This document shows, in pieces, positions 8,928-17,613 of a DNA stretch of 64,000 nucleotides (the first letter of the stretch is position 1; each line of letters begins with the position of its first letter). The translations under genes were made by a program, and so were the position numbers. The stretch is from JAOTVV01 sp041602035 (GTDB lineage Bacteria > Gemmatimonadota > Gemmatimonadetes > Gemmatimonadales > GWC2-71-9), in NCBI GenBank assembly GCA_041602035.1, contig JBFIHA010000008.1, positions 88,576-152,575 on the forward strand, given 5' to 3'. The notes under the pieces are model-generated. The model saw only the letters and a list, made by a program, of their open reading frames with translations, was not told the DNA's origin and did no database searches.

Positions 8928-9344
8928 ATGACGCTCGCGCGGCGCTGGACCTTCACGCTCGACGCCGAGTTCGGCCATCGCAACATCAGCCCCGAAGTGC
9001 GAGCCCTGGTGGCCGACTCGGGCATCACGACCGGCATCGTGACGGTGCAGCTCACCGGCTCGACCGGGGCGCTCACCACGATCGAGTACGAGCCGGGGGC
9101 CTTAGTGGACTTGCGGAGAGCCCTGGATCAGATCGCGCCGACCACGATCGAGTACGCGCATAACGAGGCGTACCACGACGGTAACGGATTCTCGCATGTC
9201 CGATCGGCGATGATGAAGACGAGCCTGGCCATTCCGGTGATCGACGGGCAGCTGCAGATCGGGACCTGGCAGGAAGTGCTGCTGCTCAACCTCGACAACC
9301 GACGGCGGACCCGCGAGGTCGTGGGAGTCGTCGTGGGCGACTAG
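8928..9344 (+). CDS. YjbQ family protein (UPF0047)
   Basis: The 138-residue protein has the length and pattern of the YjbQ/UPF0047 family. It has a short beta-rich N-terminus and a YHDGNGFSHVRS segment in place of the usual H-x-DGN-x-HAH. It also has a SLAIPVIDGQLQIGTWQ motif and a final basic segment of NRRRTREV type. Some family members show thiamin-phosphate synthase activity in complementation tests, but the physiological role is unsettled. The family His in the HAH motif appears partly changed here (GFSHVRS), which is worth checking. The ATG at 8928 has a strong ribosome site (GGGAGGA) 5-6 bases upstream. Confidence 0.85.
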   Translation: MTLARRWTFTLDAEFGHRNISPEVRALVADSGITTGIVTVQLTGSTGALTTIEYEPGALVDLRRALDQIAPTTIEYAHNEAYHDGNGFSHVRSAMMKTSLAIPVIDGQLQIGTWQEVLLLNLDNRRRTREVVGVVVGD

Positions 9345-9350
9345 ACCGGC

Positions 9351-9728
9351 TCAGCGCCGGTTGGCGGTCCACATCTCGACCGTGCCCCTCGGCCCCACGA
9401 ACGCGTTGGCCGCCCAGCCGGTCAACCCGACGATCACCGAGGCCAGAATGGCGCTTCCCAGGCCCTCAAGGTGAAAGGCGGGCATGAGCCACGCCACGAG
9501 CATGACCATCGCGCCGTTCACCACGAAGAGAAACAGACCCAGCGTGAGCAGCGTGATGGGCAGCGTGAGCACGATGACGATCGGCCGGACGATGGCGTTG
9601 ACCACGCCGAGGAGCACCGCGGCCACCCAGAGCGTGAGCACCCCATCGAAGCGGACGCCCTCCAACAGGCTATCGGCCATCCACAATCCGAAGGCCGTGA
9701 TGAACACTCGTGCAACGAATCCGCGCAT
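9351..9728 (-). CDS. Phage-holin-4-superfamily small membrane protein
   Basis: The product is about 125 residues with four predicted transmembrane segments and the conserved GVVNAIVRPIV stretch typical of Phage_holin_4_2 (YvlD-like) proteins. Despite the family name these are chromosomal membrane proteins of unknown role, and no phage genes are nearby. The chosen ATG at 9728 begins MRGFVARVF directly before the first helix; a GTG at 9791 would add 21 polar residues. The gene is the last of the long minus-strand run and is convergent with the YjbQ gene, with only 6 bases between the stops. Confidence 0.8.
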   Translation of the reverse strand: MRGFVARVFITAFGLWMADSLLEGVRFDGVLTLWVAAVLLGVVNAIVRPIVIVLTLPITLLTLGLFLFVVNGAMVMLVAWLMPAFHLEGLGSAILASVIVGLTGWAANAFVGPRGTVEMWTANRR

Positions 9729-9807
9729 GCCGATCGCCTGGTGAGGGGTCGAAGGATCTTGGCGGTGCAACCTCGTCTCGCCGTCCGTCACCCGTCAAGT
9801 TCGCCGC

Positions 9808-10239
9808 TCAGTCGGCGAAGCTGACGCGATCCACCATGACCACGCCGTGCTCCAGCGTCTTGTGTACCGGGCAGCGGCTCACGATCTGCTCGAGCCGCTT
9901 CCGCTGGGCCTCGTCGAACGAGCCGGCAATCCGGACTCGGCTCGTGATGCGGTCGAGGTAGCCCTGTTTATCCTCTCCACAGTCCTTGCAGTCATCCGCG
10001 TGAACGCGTCCATGTTCGTACGTGGCCGACACGGCCTTGAGCGGTATCTGTTTGTGCCGGCAGTACAAGGCCAGTGTGATGAGCGTGCAGCCCGCGAGGG
10101 CGCCGATGAGAAGCTCGTACGGCGTGGGGCCGGCGTCATCCCCGCCCGCGGCCGTAGGCTCGTCGGCGCGCCACGTGTGGCGCCCGTTGGAGACCGTGAC
10201 CTGAAGCCCGGAGGTGAGCTCAGCGGTGATCTGGGCCAT
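9808..10239 (-). CDS. OsmC family protein
   Basis: OsmC/Ohr proteins are small cytoplasmic dimers that reduce organic hydroperoxides with two reactive cysteines. The 143-residue product has both: C51 in GALAGCT and C123 in SRCPVHKT. It also has a CxxC pair at 84/87 (DDCKDC) within the central region, as in a YhfA-like OsmC subgroup. The layout is closer to the generic OsmC/YhfA group than to Ohr. It lies in the same minus-strand run as mnmA and bshB1, which fits a thiol/oxidant-stress theme, but the exact substrate is not shown. Start is ATG at 10239. Confidence 0.88.
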   Translation of the reverse strand: MAQITAELTSGLQVTVSNGRHTWRADEPTAAGGDDAGPTPYELLIGALAGCTLITLALYCRHKQIPLKAVSATYEHGRVHADDCKDCGEDKQGYLDRITSRVRIAGSFDEAQRKRLEQIVSRCPVHKTLEHGVVMVDRVSFAD

Positions 10240-10300
10240 GAGGTGCCGTCCTGGGTCGTTTGGGGGTAGGTCGGGGCTGGTCGTCGCCCCCGAGGCGGTT

Positions 10301-10660
10301 TCAGTCGAACAAGGGCAGCTTCGCGTTCAAGGTCGCGAGCGCCTTCGGTGAGACGTGGGTGTTGATCGCGTCGCCCACGATGCGACAGAGCTCGGTGGCG
10401 CGGTCGTCGTCGTAGTCGGCGACCGCGAGGGTTCGTCTGACGGCTCCCGGTGTGGCCATCACGAGCATCTCCCCAGTCCCGTCGCCCTGAAACGGCGCTT
10501 CCACCATCCACTCGCCGACGTCGGGGAACGCCGCGGCAATGGTCGTGAACGTCCGCATGTCCACGGCCATCCGGATGGCCACGAACAGCGTGCCGAGCCC
10601 CCGGCGGGCCTGGGCTTCGTCCACGGTCAGCCGCTGCGTCACCACGAGCACCAAGTCCAC
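10301..10660 (-). CDS. Conserved hypothetical protein, 119 residues
   Basis: This small protein has no signal peptide or membrane helix. It has a mixed alpha/beta pattern, with a FPDVGEWM motif near residue 45 and a C-terminal NAKLPLF. I do not recognise the family; the FPDV segment faintly recalls small helical proteins of unknown function. It is called real because it starts (GTG at 10660) behind a strong AGGAGG ribosome site 5 bases away and begins 11 bases after the mnmA stop. Its codon use also matches its neighbours. Its place between mnmA and an OsmC gene suggests co-expression but does not define a role. Confidence 0.65.
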   Translation of the reverse strand: MDLVLVVTQRLTVDEAQARRGLGTLFVAIRMAVDMRTFTTIAAAFPDVGEWMVEAPFQGDGTGEMLVMATPGAVRRTLAVADYDDDRATELCRIVGDAINTHVSPKALATLNAKLPLFD

Positions 10661-10671
10661 AGAGCCTCCTT

Positions 10672-11739
10672 TTACCCGATCACGCCGCCGCCGAGGAGGC
10701 GGCTCCCGTCGTAGAGCACTCCCGACTGCCCAGGCGAGATGGCCCGGAGCGGTTCGCCCAGCGTGAGTTCCAGCTGTCCCCCATCGGTCCGAGAGTCGGC
10801 GACCACCACGGCGGGCGCCGCGCGCGCTCGATACCGGACTTGAATATCACACGAATCACCCGGCTGCAAGGGCTCACTGAGCCAGTTCACCTCCCCGAGC
10901 ACGACTCGGCGGCCCAGGAGTTCGGCGGCGGTTCCAACGACCACGGCCCGCTGGTCCGGGTCGATGGCGACGACGAACATGGCGTGCGCGAAGCCACCCG
11001 GGAGGCGCTTCCGCTGTCCGATGGTGAATCGTGCGAACCCGTTGTGCTCTCCAACGACCTCTCCGGCCGTGGTGCGGATGGGACCGGGGGAGAGCGCGGC
11101 GTGGTCTTCGGGCAAATGGCGGCGCAGCACGTCGACGTAATCCCCGTCGGGGACGAAACAGATCTCAACCGATTCCGCCTTGTCCGCGGTGACCAGGCCG
11201 AGGTGGCGGGCGAGGCGTCGGGTTTCGGATTTCGTCCGTTCGCCGACCGGCGTCAGCATGCGTGGCACCACGGAGCGGTCGATGCCCCAGAGGAAGTAGG
11301 TCTGATCCTTGGCCGCGTCGCGTCCCCGATACAGGGCCCCGTCCCGGGAGACGGCGTAGTGTCCAGTGGCGACGTACTCGCATGCGAGCGCATCCGCATG
11401 CGCGAGCAGGTCCCGAAACTTGGTGAACGTGTTGCAGCGGACGCACGGGATGGGCGTGCGCCCGCGGGCGTACTCGGCGACGAAATCGTCGATCACGTGA
11501 CGGCGGAATCGATCCTCCAGATCCAGCACGTAATGCGGAATCCCGAGCCGATCCGCCACCGCCACCGCGTCGGCAATGGAATCCAGCGAGCAGCAGGGCC
11601 GGTCGGGCACGCTCTCGCCGTAGCAGAAGAGCCGCATGGTGGCACCGATAACGTCGTAGCCCTGCTCCACGAGTAGCGCGGCGGCCACGGACGAGTCGAC
11701 GCCGCCCGACATGGCGACGAGTACTCGACCCGCGCTCAT
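10672..11739 (-). CDS. mnmA: tRNA-specific 2-thiouridylase MnmA
   Basis: MnmA adenylates U34 of Lys, Glu and Gln tRNAs and inserts sulfur to give s2U. The 355-residue protein has the PP-loop SGGVDSS at 11-17 and the catalytic cysteines C99 (PCVRCN, with C102) and C194 (VEICFVPDGDY). It ends in the C-terminal beta-barrel with an SPGQSGVLYDG motif. The three-cysteine set has been linked to iron-sulfur binding in some MnmA enzymes. Its ATG overlaps the stop of the upstream cysteine desulfurase by 4 bases (ATGA), so sulfur donor and acceptor are translationally coupled. No TusABCDE relay genes are nearby. Confidence 0.97.
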   Translation of the reverse strand: MSAGRVLVAMSGGVDSSVAAALLVEQGYDVIGATMRLFCYGESVPDRPCCSLDSIADAVAVADRLGIPHYVLDLEDRFRRHVIDDFVAEYARGRTPIPCVRCNTFTKFRDLLAHADALACEYVATGHYAVSRDGALYRGRDAAKDQTYFLWGIDRSVVPRMLTPVGERTKSETRRLARHLGLVTADKAESVEICFVPDGDYVDVLRRHLPEDHAALSPGPIRTTAGEVVGEHNGFARFTIGQRKRLPGGFAHAMFVVAIDPDQRAVVVGTAAELLGRRVVLGEVNWLSEPLQPGDSCDIQVRYRARAAPAVVVADSRTDGGQLELTLGEPLRAISPGQSGVLYDGSRLLGGGVIG

Positions 11740-12935
11740 CCGCCGTGCTCCCCGAGCGCTCGGGTCAGGGCCCGCACGCGCTCCATGATGCGAGGGAGAA
11801 CGGTGACCACATGATCCACATCCGCATCGGTGCTCGTGACGCCAAACGAGAACCGGATTGATGAGCCGGCCACCTGCGGCACCACCCCCATCGCGGTGAG
11901 CACGTGCGACGGTGTGACCGCGCCGCTGGCGCAGGCCGATCCGGCCGAGCAGGCGACACCAGCCTGATCCAGATGCAGCAGCAGGCCGCTGGCGTCGGTT
12001 CCGGGGAACGCGACGTTCGTGACATGTGGCGCGCGCGTGGCCCGGGACCCGTGGATGTGTGCCGTCGCGTCCACCATCGTGATCGCCATCTCGAGTCGAT
12101 CCCGCAGCGCCGATGTGCGAGCGGCGAACGTCGGCTGCTCGCGCGCGGCCAACTCTACCGCCACCGCCAGTCCTACCGCCCCCGCCACGTTCTCCGTGCC
12201 GGGTCGGATCCCTCCCTGCTGTCCCCCGCCGTGGATCAGCGGCTCGATGGTCGCCGGGTTCGCCACCACCAAGGCGCCGATGCCCTTTGGTGCCCCGATC
12301 TTGTGACCCGAGATGGACACGAGATCCGGCAGGGGGTTAGGGAGCGTCCACGCCACCTTGCCCAGGGCCTGCACCGCGTCGGTGTGAAACGGCACCCCGG
12401 CGCGGCGGGCGCGGGCCGCGATGTCCTCGAGTTCCTGGCACACGCCGGTCTCGTTGTTCACCCACATGACGCTGAGCACGGCGACCCCGTCCTCCAGGGC
12501 CGCGTCGAGCGCGTCCCGGTCCAGTCGCCCCTCTGCGTCCACGGGAAGCACGACCAAGGAACCCCCGAGGTGCGCAACCGCATGGGCCGCGTCGAGGACC
12601 GCCTTGTGTTCGGTGGCGCCCACTGCGGTGCGGAAGGGCCCCCCGCTGGCTCGGGCCCGGAGCGCCCCACCCAGCACCGCGAGATTGTCGGCCTCCGTGC
12701 CGCCCGACGTGAAGACCACGGCGTCCGGCGGGACGCCAAGGGCCGCACCGATCCTCTGACGAGCGCCGGTGAGCGCCGCGCGGGCCGCCCGCCCGACCCG
12801 GTGGGCGGATGACGGGTTGCCGAATGTGGCGTCCGACAGGAACGGGAGCATGGCCTCGCGCACCTCGGGCCGCACCGGCGTGGTGGCGGCGTGGTCGAGG
12901 TAGACCATGGTCGGGGTATCGGAGGGGACGGACAT
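11736..12935 (-). CDS. Cysteine desulfurase (IscS/NifS family)
   Basis: This PLP enzyme takes sulfur from cysteine as a persulfide for tRNA thiolation or Fe-S clusters. The product is about 399 residues. It has the start motif YLDHAATTP and TEHKAVL. The PLP lysine is K212 in SISGHKIGAPKG, and the catalytic loop cysteine is C335 in SAGSACASG; a further C329 lies in the same loop. The frame extends upstream to 12995, but ATG 12935 has a weak AGG site and gives a family-like start. Its stop overlaps the mnmA start by 4 bases, so MnmA is the most likely client; no iscU or sufU is adjacent. Confidence 0.95.
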   Translation of the reverse strand: MSVPSDTPTMVYLDHAATTPVRPEVREAMLPFLSDATFGNPSSAHRVGRAARAALTGARQRIGAALGVPPDAVVFTSGGTEADNLAVLGGALRARASGGPFRTAVGATEHKAVLDAAHAVAHLGGSLVVLPVDAEGRLDRDALDAALEDGVAVLSVMWVNNETGVCQELEDIAARARRAGVPFHTDAVQALGKVAWTLPNPLPDLVSISGHKIGAPKGIGALVVANPATIEPLIHGGGQQGGIRPGTENVAGAVGLAVAVELAAREQPTFAARTSALRDRLEMAITMVDATAHIHGSRATRAPHVTNVAFPGTDASGLLLHLDQAGVACSAGSACASGAVTPSHVLTAMGVVPQVAGSSIRFSFGVTSTDADVDHVVTVLPRIMERVRALTRALGEHGG

Positions 12936-12991
12936 GGCGCCTGAAACGTATGGGAAGTGCGGCGGTGAGGGGTAGGTCCCCCCGCCCGCCG

Positions 12992-13714
12992 TCACATGGA
13001 CCGGACGCCCATGGCGACGACGTCGTCGATCCGAACGGTCTCGTGCGTGAGATACGGCTCACCGTAGGCGGCGCGAATGAGACTCCCGTACCGCGCACAG
13101 TGCATGCGGACGTTCTCGTAGACATCTCCGCCAGCAGGGAAGATCTCGCCCGCCGCCATGCGTCCCTCGAACTGCGACGCGTAGCAGCGAATCGCGTCGA
13201 GCTTGGTCTCGAAGTCGTCGGTGATGTCGACGACGAACGTGGGTTTCACGGCGTCCTCGCGATACGCCAGTGTGTACAGAATCTTTTCCGGCCGGTGCGG
13301 TTCACCGGCAGCCGGGTAGTTCGCGAGCCCCGCGAGGTAGGAGGCGTCCCGGCACAGCTCCGAGGCAATGCGATGGTCCGGGTGCCGGCCTATCGGGTAA
13401 GGAAGGACCACCACTCGTGGTCGGATGCTCCGAATCAGCTCGACGACCACTCGGCGGGTCTCGTCGGTGTTGTGGAGCCCGGCATCGGGGAGACCGGCGT
13501 TCAGACGCGTGGCAGCCCCGAGCACGCGCGCCGCCGCCTCGGCCTCGGAGGAACGGATGCTTCTGGAGCCGTGCGTTCCAGTTTCCCCGCCAGTGAGATC
13601 GACGATGGCCGTGCGGTAGCCCAGGCGGGCCGTCTTGATGAGCGTTCCACCGCACGTGAGCTCCACGTCATCAGGGTGTGCCCCGATGGCCAGGAGATGA
13701 CACGGTTCAGGCAT
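12992..13714 (-). CDS. bshB1: Bacillithiol biosynthesis deacetylase BshB1
   Basis: The 240-residue protein is a PIG-L/LmbE-fold zinc N-deacetylase. It has the metal motif GAHPDDVE at 11-18, a central PDAGLHNT segment and the second metal motif GRHPDH. The overall size and the C-terminal region that follows (FEGRMAAGE..., YGEPYLTHE) fit BshB1 rather than mycothiol MshB. It would remove the acetyl group from GlcNAc-malate in bacillithiol synthesis. bshA and bshC are not in this window, so the pathway is inferred. It lies between the FtsX permeases (9 bases upstream) and the cysteine desulfurase (56 bases downstream). Confidence 0.9.
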   Translation of the reverse strand: MPEPCHLLAIGAHPDDVELTCGGTLIKTARLGYRTAIVDLTGGETGTHGSRSIRSSEAEAAARVLGAATRLNAGLPDAGLHNTDETRRVVVELIRSIRPRVVVLPYPIGRHPDHRIASELCRDASYLAGLANYPAAGEPHRPEKILYTLAYREDAVKPTFVVDITDDFETKLDAIRCYASQFEGRMAAGEIFPAGGDVYENVRMHCARYGSLIRAAYGEPYLTHETVRIDDVVAMGVRSM

Positions 13715-13723
13715 GCGTCCTCG

Positions 13724-14965
13724 TCACTCGTATCGTAACGCCTCGATTGGATCGAGCCGGGCGGCTCGGCTGGCCGGCAGCAGCCCGAATGCCAAGCCGA
13801 TGCCGACCGACACGGCCGTGGCGGTGACGGCGCTCCACACCGGTACCCCGGTCTCGAATCCGAGCAAGCGTTTCAGCACCTCGCCGGCGGTGAGCCCGAC
13901 CGCGATCCCGATGGCGCCGCCCACCAGCGTGAGCGTGGCGGCCTCGATGAGGAACTGCCACATGATCTCCCGACGGCTCGCACCGACTGCCTTGCGCACG
14001 CCGATTTCTCGCGTGCGACTCGTCACCGAGACGAGCATGATGGCCATCACGCCGATGCCACCCACCAGGAGCGCCACGCTCGAGAGGACGATCATGACCA
14101 GGAAAAACACGCCGGTCAAGCGATTGAACACGTCCAGGATCTGATCGGACGTGATCATGTCGAATGTGTTGGGGTCGGCGGGCCGCAGTCCGCGCATGCG
14201 GCGCAGTTGCACCGTGGTGGCGTCCATCGCGCGGGCCACCGTCACGCCATCGCGCGGCTTGACCAGAATGATGAGGCTGTTGGTCTCGTCGTAACGAAAC
14301 GCCCGCTTGGCCGTCTCGAAGGGAACGATGGCGGAGATCTCCTGACCGGGCGGCTGGAAGATGTTCTCGGGCTTGCGGTAGACGCCGACAATCCGCAATG
14401 GCCGCCCGGCGATCCGCATCGTTCGGCCGAGCGGGTTGATCTGCCCGAAGATGTTCGTCACGGCCTCCTCTTCGATGATCACGACCGGAGCACCACTTCG
14501 CGCTTCCGTCGACGTGAAGATCCGGCCGGCAGTGATGCCGCCGCCCAGGATCTCCATGAACCGCTCATCGGCACCGTAGACCACGGTGGGTTGGGTGCGC
14601 GATCCCTCGTATTCGAGCCGCTCGAAGACCCCGACCCAGATCGCCGAATAGTGTATTTCCGGCAGACGGGCGATCGCTTGCGCCTCCTCCGCGCGGAGTA
14701 CCGGTCGGATCCGCACTTCGCGCGGGAGGGCATCCGGGTTGAGTGGGGTGGACGAGAAGAAGCGCAGAATGCGGAAGGTGGTTGGTCCGACGACTTCGAG
14801 CGTGTTGAAGATCTGTCCGCGGATCCCCTGAACGATCGAGGCCATCGACATGACGGTTGCAACCCCGATGATGATGCCGAGGATCGTGAGTGCCGAGCGC
14901 AACTTCTGCGATCGGATCGCGTCCATCGCCATGGCGGCGCCCTCAGCGAGGTTGGTGAGTCGCAT
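13724..14965 (-). CDS. FtsX/MacB-type ABC permease, type A, copy 2
   Basis: This is the fourth permease of the efflux island. The 413-residue protein has one N-terminal membrane helix (LRSALTILGIIIGVATVM), a large periplasmic MacB-PCD domain (about 45-270) and three C-terminal helices of the FtsX fold. The FtsX core includes VTSRTREIGVRKAVGASRR and a final DPIEALRYE. It lacks a fused ATPase, so it must use the single ATPase encoded upstream. Its N- and C-terminal segments match the permease at 16375-17610 more closely than the other two, so I call it type A. It lies 60 bases after the previous permease and 9 before bshB1. Confidence 0.92.
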   Translation of the reverse strand: MRLTNLAEGAAMAMDAIRSQKLRSALTILGIIIGVATVMSMASIVQGIRGQIFNTLEVVGPTTFRILRFFSSTPLNPDALPREVRIRPVLRAEEAQAIARLPEIHYSAIWVGVFERLEYEGSRTQPTVVYGADERFMEILGGGITAGRIFTSTEARSGAPVVIIEEEAVTNIFGQINPLGRTMRIAGRPLRIVGVYRKPENIFQPPGQEISAIVPFETAKRAFRYDETNSLIILVKPRDGVTVARAMDATTVQLRRMRGLRPADPNTFDMITSDQILDVFNRLTGVFFLVMIVLSSVALLVGGIGVMAIMLVSVTSRTREIGVRKAVGASRREIMWQFLIEAATLTLVGGAIGIAVGLTAGEVLKRLLGFETGVPVWSAVTATAVSVGIGLAFGLLPASRAARLDPIEALRYE

Positions 14966-15025
14966 GCTCGCGCGCCTAGGCCGTCCGGCCGTCTCGGGGT
15001 CGACCGCGACCGGCTGTCCGTTCGG

Positions 15026-16270
15026 TCATTCGAACCTCAGGGCGACGATCGGATCGAGCCCCGCGGCGCGGCGGGCGGGGTAGACCCCGAACAGCAGCCC
15101 CACGCCGGTCCCCAGGCTGAGCGCGACGACCACCGACCACAGCGTGACGCGGCTCGGCAGCGGCGAAACGATCGCCACGATCTCGGCGAGCCCCCATCCG
15201 GCGAGAATTCCCAGCAGTCCACCCATCGTGGCCAGGCAGATCGATTCCAACAGGAACTGCCGCTCGATATCCGCGCGACTCGCCCCCACGGACTTGCGGA
15301 TGCCGATCTCTCGGGTTCGCTCGGTCACGCTCATCAGCATGATGTTCATGATGACGATGCCGCCCACGATCACCCCGATGGCGACCACGGCAGGCACGAC
15401 GGTGAAGATGATGCGGGTGAGGCTCTTCCAGAAGGTGATGAGTCCCTCCGCCGTGTCGATCGTGAAGGTGTTTGGCTGGCCGGGTCGCAGGCGCCGCGCA
15501 ACACGCATCGCCTCTTCCGCGCGTTCCATCGCGCCCGCCACCCGGTAGGCGTCGGGCATCTTCACCGAGATCACGGTGGTCTGACGCCGACCGTACATCG
15601 CCTCGAACAGCGAAATCGGGAGCATCACGAACCCGTCCCAGGATTGTCCCAGCACCGTGCCCTTCTTGACGGTCACGCCTTTGACCACGACTTCTTGTCC
15701 CCACACACGGATCTTCCGGCCAATCGCGAGGTCGACCTCGTCGAACAGCTTGTCGGCAACGTCGAATCCGAGCACGGCGACGCGCCGCCGATCGTCGATA
15801 TCGAGGTCGATGAGCGCCTCACCGGCGGCCATCTCGTAGTCCTGGACGATCTGATATGGTGCCGTTACTCCAAAGACGAACACGTCGCCGACGGTGCGGT
15901 TCCTCCACGTCACGTCCGCCAGGGGTGTGGGCCACCCGGATTGCAGCGCGATGGCCTCCGCATCGGGGATGGCGCGCCGGACGAATTCGACTTCCTCCGC
16001 CCGGATGATCGGACGGCGCTGCAGTTCCCGGTACTCCTCGTCGTCGATGAAGCCCACCGAGATGGGGGTGCGTCGAATCTGGAACGCATTCTTGCCCACG
16101 ATGGCGCCGGCCAGGTTCTCGCGCACGTAGGCATTCATGCCCTGGATCACGGCCACCACGGCCACGAGGAAGGCGACCGAGACGATGATCCCCAGCAGCG
16201 TGAAAAAGGATCGGAGCTTGTGAGCGCCGATCTCTCGGAGCGCGAGACGAAGCCCCTCGAAGAGTGGCAT
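15026..16270 (-). CDS. FtsX/MacB-type ABC permease, type B, copy 2
   Basis: The 414-residue permease has an N-terminal helix after MPLFEGLRLALREI, a periplasmic MacB-PCD domain and three C-terminal helices. The coupling segment is VTERTREIGIRKSVGASR, followed by DPIVALRFE at the end. The N-terminal stretch through VIQGMNAYVRENL aligns by eye with the permease at 17614-18855 (VEGMNAYMTDRF), and both have GGIVIMNIMLM before the coupling helix. So the two are paralogues (type B). A 104-base gap separates it from the previous permease. It probably pairs with a type A partner. Confidence 0.92.
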   Translation of the reverse strand: MPLFEGLRLALREIGAHKLRSFFTLLGIIVSVAFLVAVVAVIQGMNAYVRENLAGAIVGKNAFQIRRTPISVGFIDDEEYRELQRRPIIRAEEVEFVRRAIPDAEAIALQSGWPTPLADVTWRNRTVGDVFVFGVTAPYQIVQDYEMAAGEALIDLDIDDRRRVAVLGFDVADKLFDEVDLAIGRKIRVWGQEVVVKGVTVKKGTVLGQSWDGFVMLPISLFEAMYGRRQTTVISVKMPDAYRVAGAMERAEEAMRVARRLRPGQPNTFTIDTAEGLITFWKSLTRIIFTVVPAVVAIGVIVGGIVIMNIMLMSVTERTREIGIRKSVGASRADIERQFLLESICLATMGGLLGILAGWGLAEIVAIVSPLPSRVTLWSVVVALSLGTGVGLLFGVYPARRAAGLDPIVALRFE

Positions 16271-16374
16271 GACTCAGAAGCTACGACGCTCGAGTCGTGA
16301 AGCGAAGGACGGGGCGAGGCGATAGAGCGGTGGTGAGGCTCAGGGGTGGCTGTGCATGGCCATGGGGCATGGCG

Positions 16375-17610
16375 CTACTCGTACCGCAGCGCCTCCACCG
16401 GATCCAATCGCGCCGCCCGTGCCGCAGGGTAGAGGCCGAACGCAATCCCCGTCAGCGCCGACATCCCGAGGGCGGCCACCACTGACACCAGTGGGATTTT
16501 GGCCGGAAGCGGTGTGAGGTTGGCGACGCCGAGGCTGATAAGGCCGCCGACGAGCATCCCGATCGCGCCCCCGATGACCGTCAGGGTCGCGGCCTCCACC
16601 AGGAACTGCCAGAGGATCTCGCGCCGACGCGCCCCGAGGGCCTTCCGGACACCGATCTCTCGGGTGCGCTCGGTGACCGAGATCATCATGATCGCCACCA
16701 CGCCGACGCCGCCGACCAGGAGCCCGACGCTGGAGAGCGCGATCATCACGAGAAAGAACATCCCGGTCACCTGATTCCAGCTGTCCAACAGCTTGTCCTG
16801 CGTCACAATCGAAAAATTGTTCTCCTCGGCCGGACGCAGGCCGCGTGCGGCCCGCAGCGATCCCGTAACGTCGTCGATCGCGTCCTGAACGGTGACGTCC
16901 GGCGCCGGCGACACGAGGAAATTCATCCAGCCACGCCAGTACGGGACGTACTTCTCAAAGGCGTTGTGGGGAATCACGGCCTCCGGTCGATTCCCCTCGC
17001 CGAAGATATCCGGCGGCGGGATGAACACGCCCACGACCTGATACGGCACGCCGGCGACCTTGATGCGCTTGCCGATCGGATCGAGCAGTCCGAACAGCTC
17101 GGAGGCGAGTTTCTCGTTCACGACGGCGACCCGGGCACTCGCCGCACTCTCGATCGCGGTGAAGGATCGGCCCGGCGCGATGTCCCCCCCGCCGACCTGC
17201 ACCCATTGGGGACCGCGGCCCCGGATGGGGACCGACTCGAGCCGGCGATTCCCGTACTCGACCTCGGCGGACGATCCCTCGTCGACGACGATGAACTCCA
17301 CGCTCTCCAGCAGCCGGATCCGTTCCGCCTCCGTCACGGTGAGCGGCGGGTTGCGCCGCCATGGGCTCATCTCATCGGAGCCGTCCGAGACTTGGATCCC
17401 GGCCTGGAAGTACCGGAACACGAAGAACGTCCGCGGGCCAAGCTGATTGAAGATGTCCTCGACGCCTCGGTTGATCCCCGTGATCATCGACCCGATGACC
17501 ATCACCACCATCACGCCGATGGCGACACCCAGGATGGTGAGGGCTGCGCGTCCCTTGTTCGCCCGCAGCGAGCTGAGCGCAATTCCGACGCCTTCGAAGA
17601 GCGAGGTCAT
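16375..17610 (-). CDS. FtsX/MacB-type ABC permease, type A, copy 1
   Basis: The 411-residue permease has the same layout as its neighbours: one N-terminal helix (RAALTILGVAIGVMVVMVI), a periplasmic domain, and three C-terminal helices. The coupling motif is VTERTREIGVRKALGARRREILWQF. The segment MFFLVMIALSSVGLLVGGVGVVAIMM closely matches the permease at 13724-14965. It begins 3 bases after the stop of the type B permease encoded before it, so the two are tightly coupled and likely form a heterodimer. No ATPase domain is fused. Confidence 0.92.
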   Translation of the reverse strand: MTSLFEGVGIALSSLRANKGRAALTILGVAIGVMVVMVIGSMITGINRGVEDIFNQLGPRTFFVFRYFQAGIQVSDGSDEMSPWRRNPPLTVTEAERIRLLESVEFIVVDEGSSAEVEYGNRRLESVPIRGRGPQWVQVGGGDIAPGRSFTAIESAASARVAVVNEKLASELFGLLDPIGKRIKVAGVPYQVVGVFIPPPDIFGEGNRPEAVIPHNAFEKYVPYWRGWMNFLVSPAPDVTVQDAIDDVTGSLRAARGLRPAEENNFSIVTQDKLLDSWNQVTGMFFLVMIALSSVGLLVGGVGVVAIMMISVTERTREIGVRKALGARRREILWQFLVEAATLTVIGGAIGMLVGGLISLGVANLTPLPAKIPLVSVVAALGMSALTGIAFGLYPAARAARLDPVEALRYE

Positions 17611-17613
17611 GGC

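Noticed and set aside
9345..9361. Terminator hairpin between the yjbQ and holin-like genes
   Set aside because: The ACCGGC/GCCGGT stem is only 6 bp with a 5-base loop and no T-run, so chance is likely.
9351..9728. Prophage signal from the holin-superfamily protein
   Set aside because: The protein is a common chromosomal YvlD-like membrane protein, and no phage structural, lysis or integrase genes are near.
14207..16300. Long plus-strand open frame over the permease genes
   Set aside because: It is antisense to two clear FtsX permeases. Its translation is rich in Arg, His, Asp and Gly with no domain, typical of a shadow frame in GC-rich DNA.
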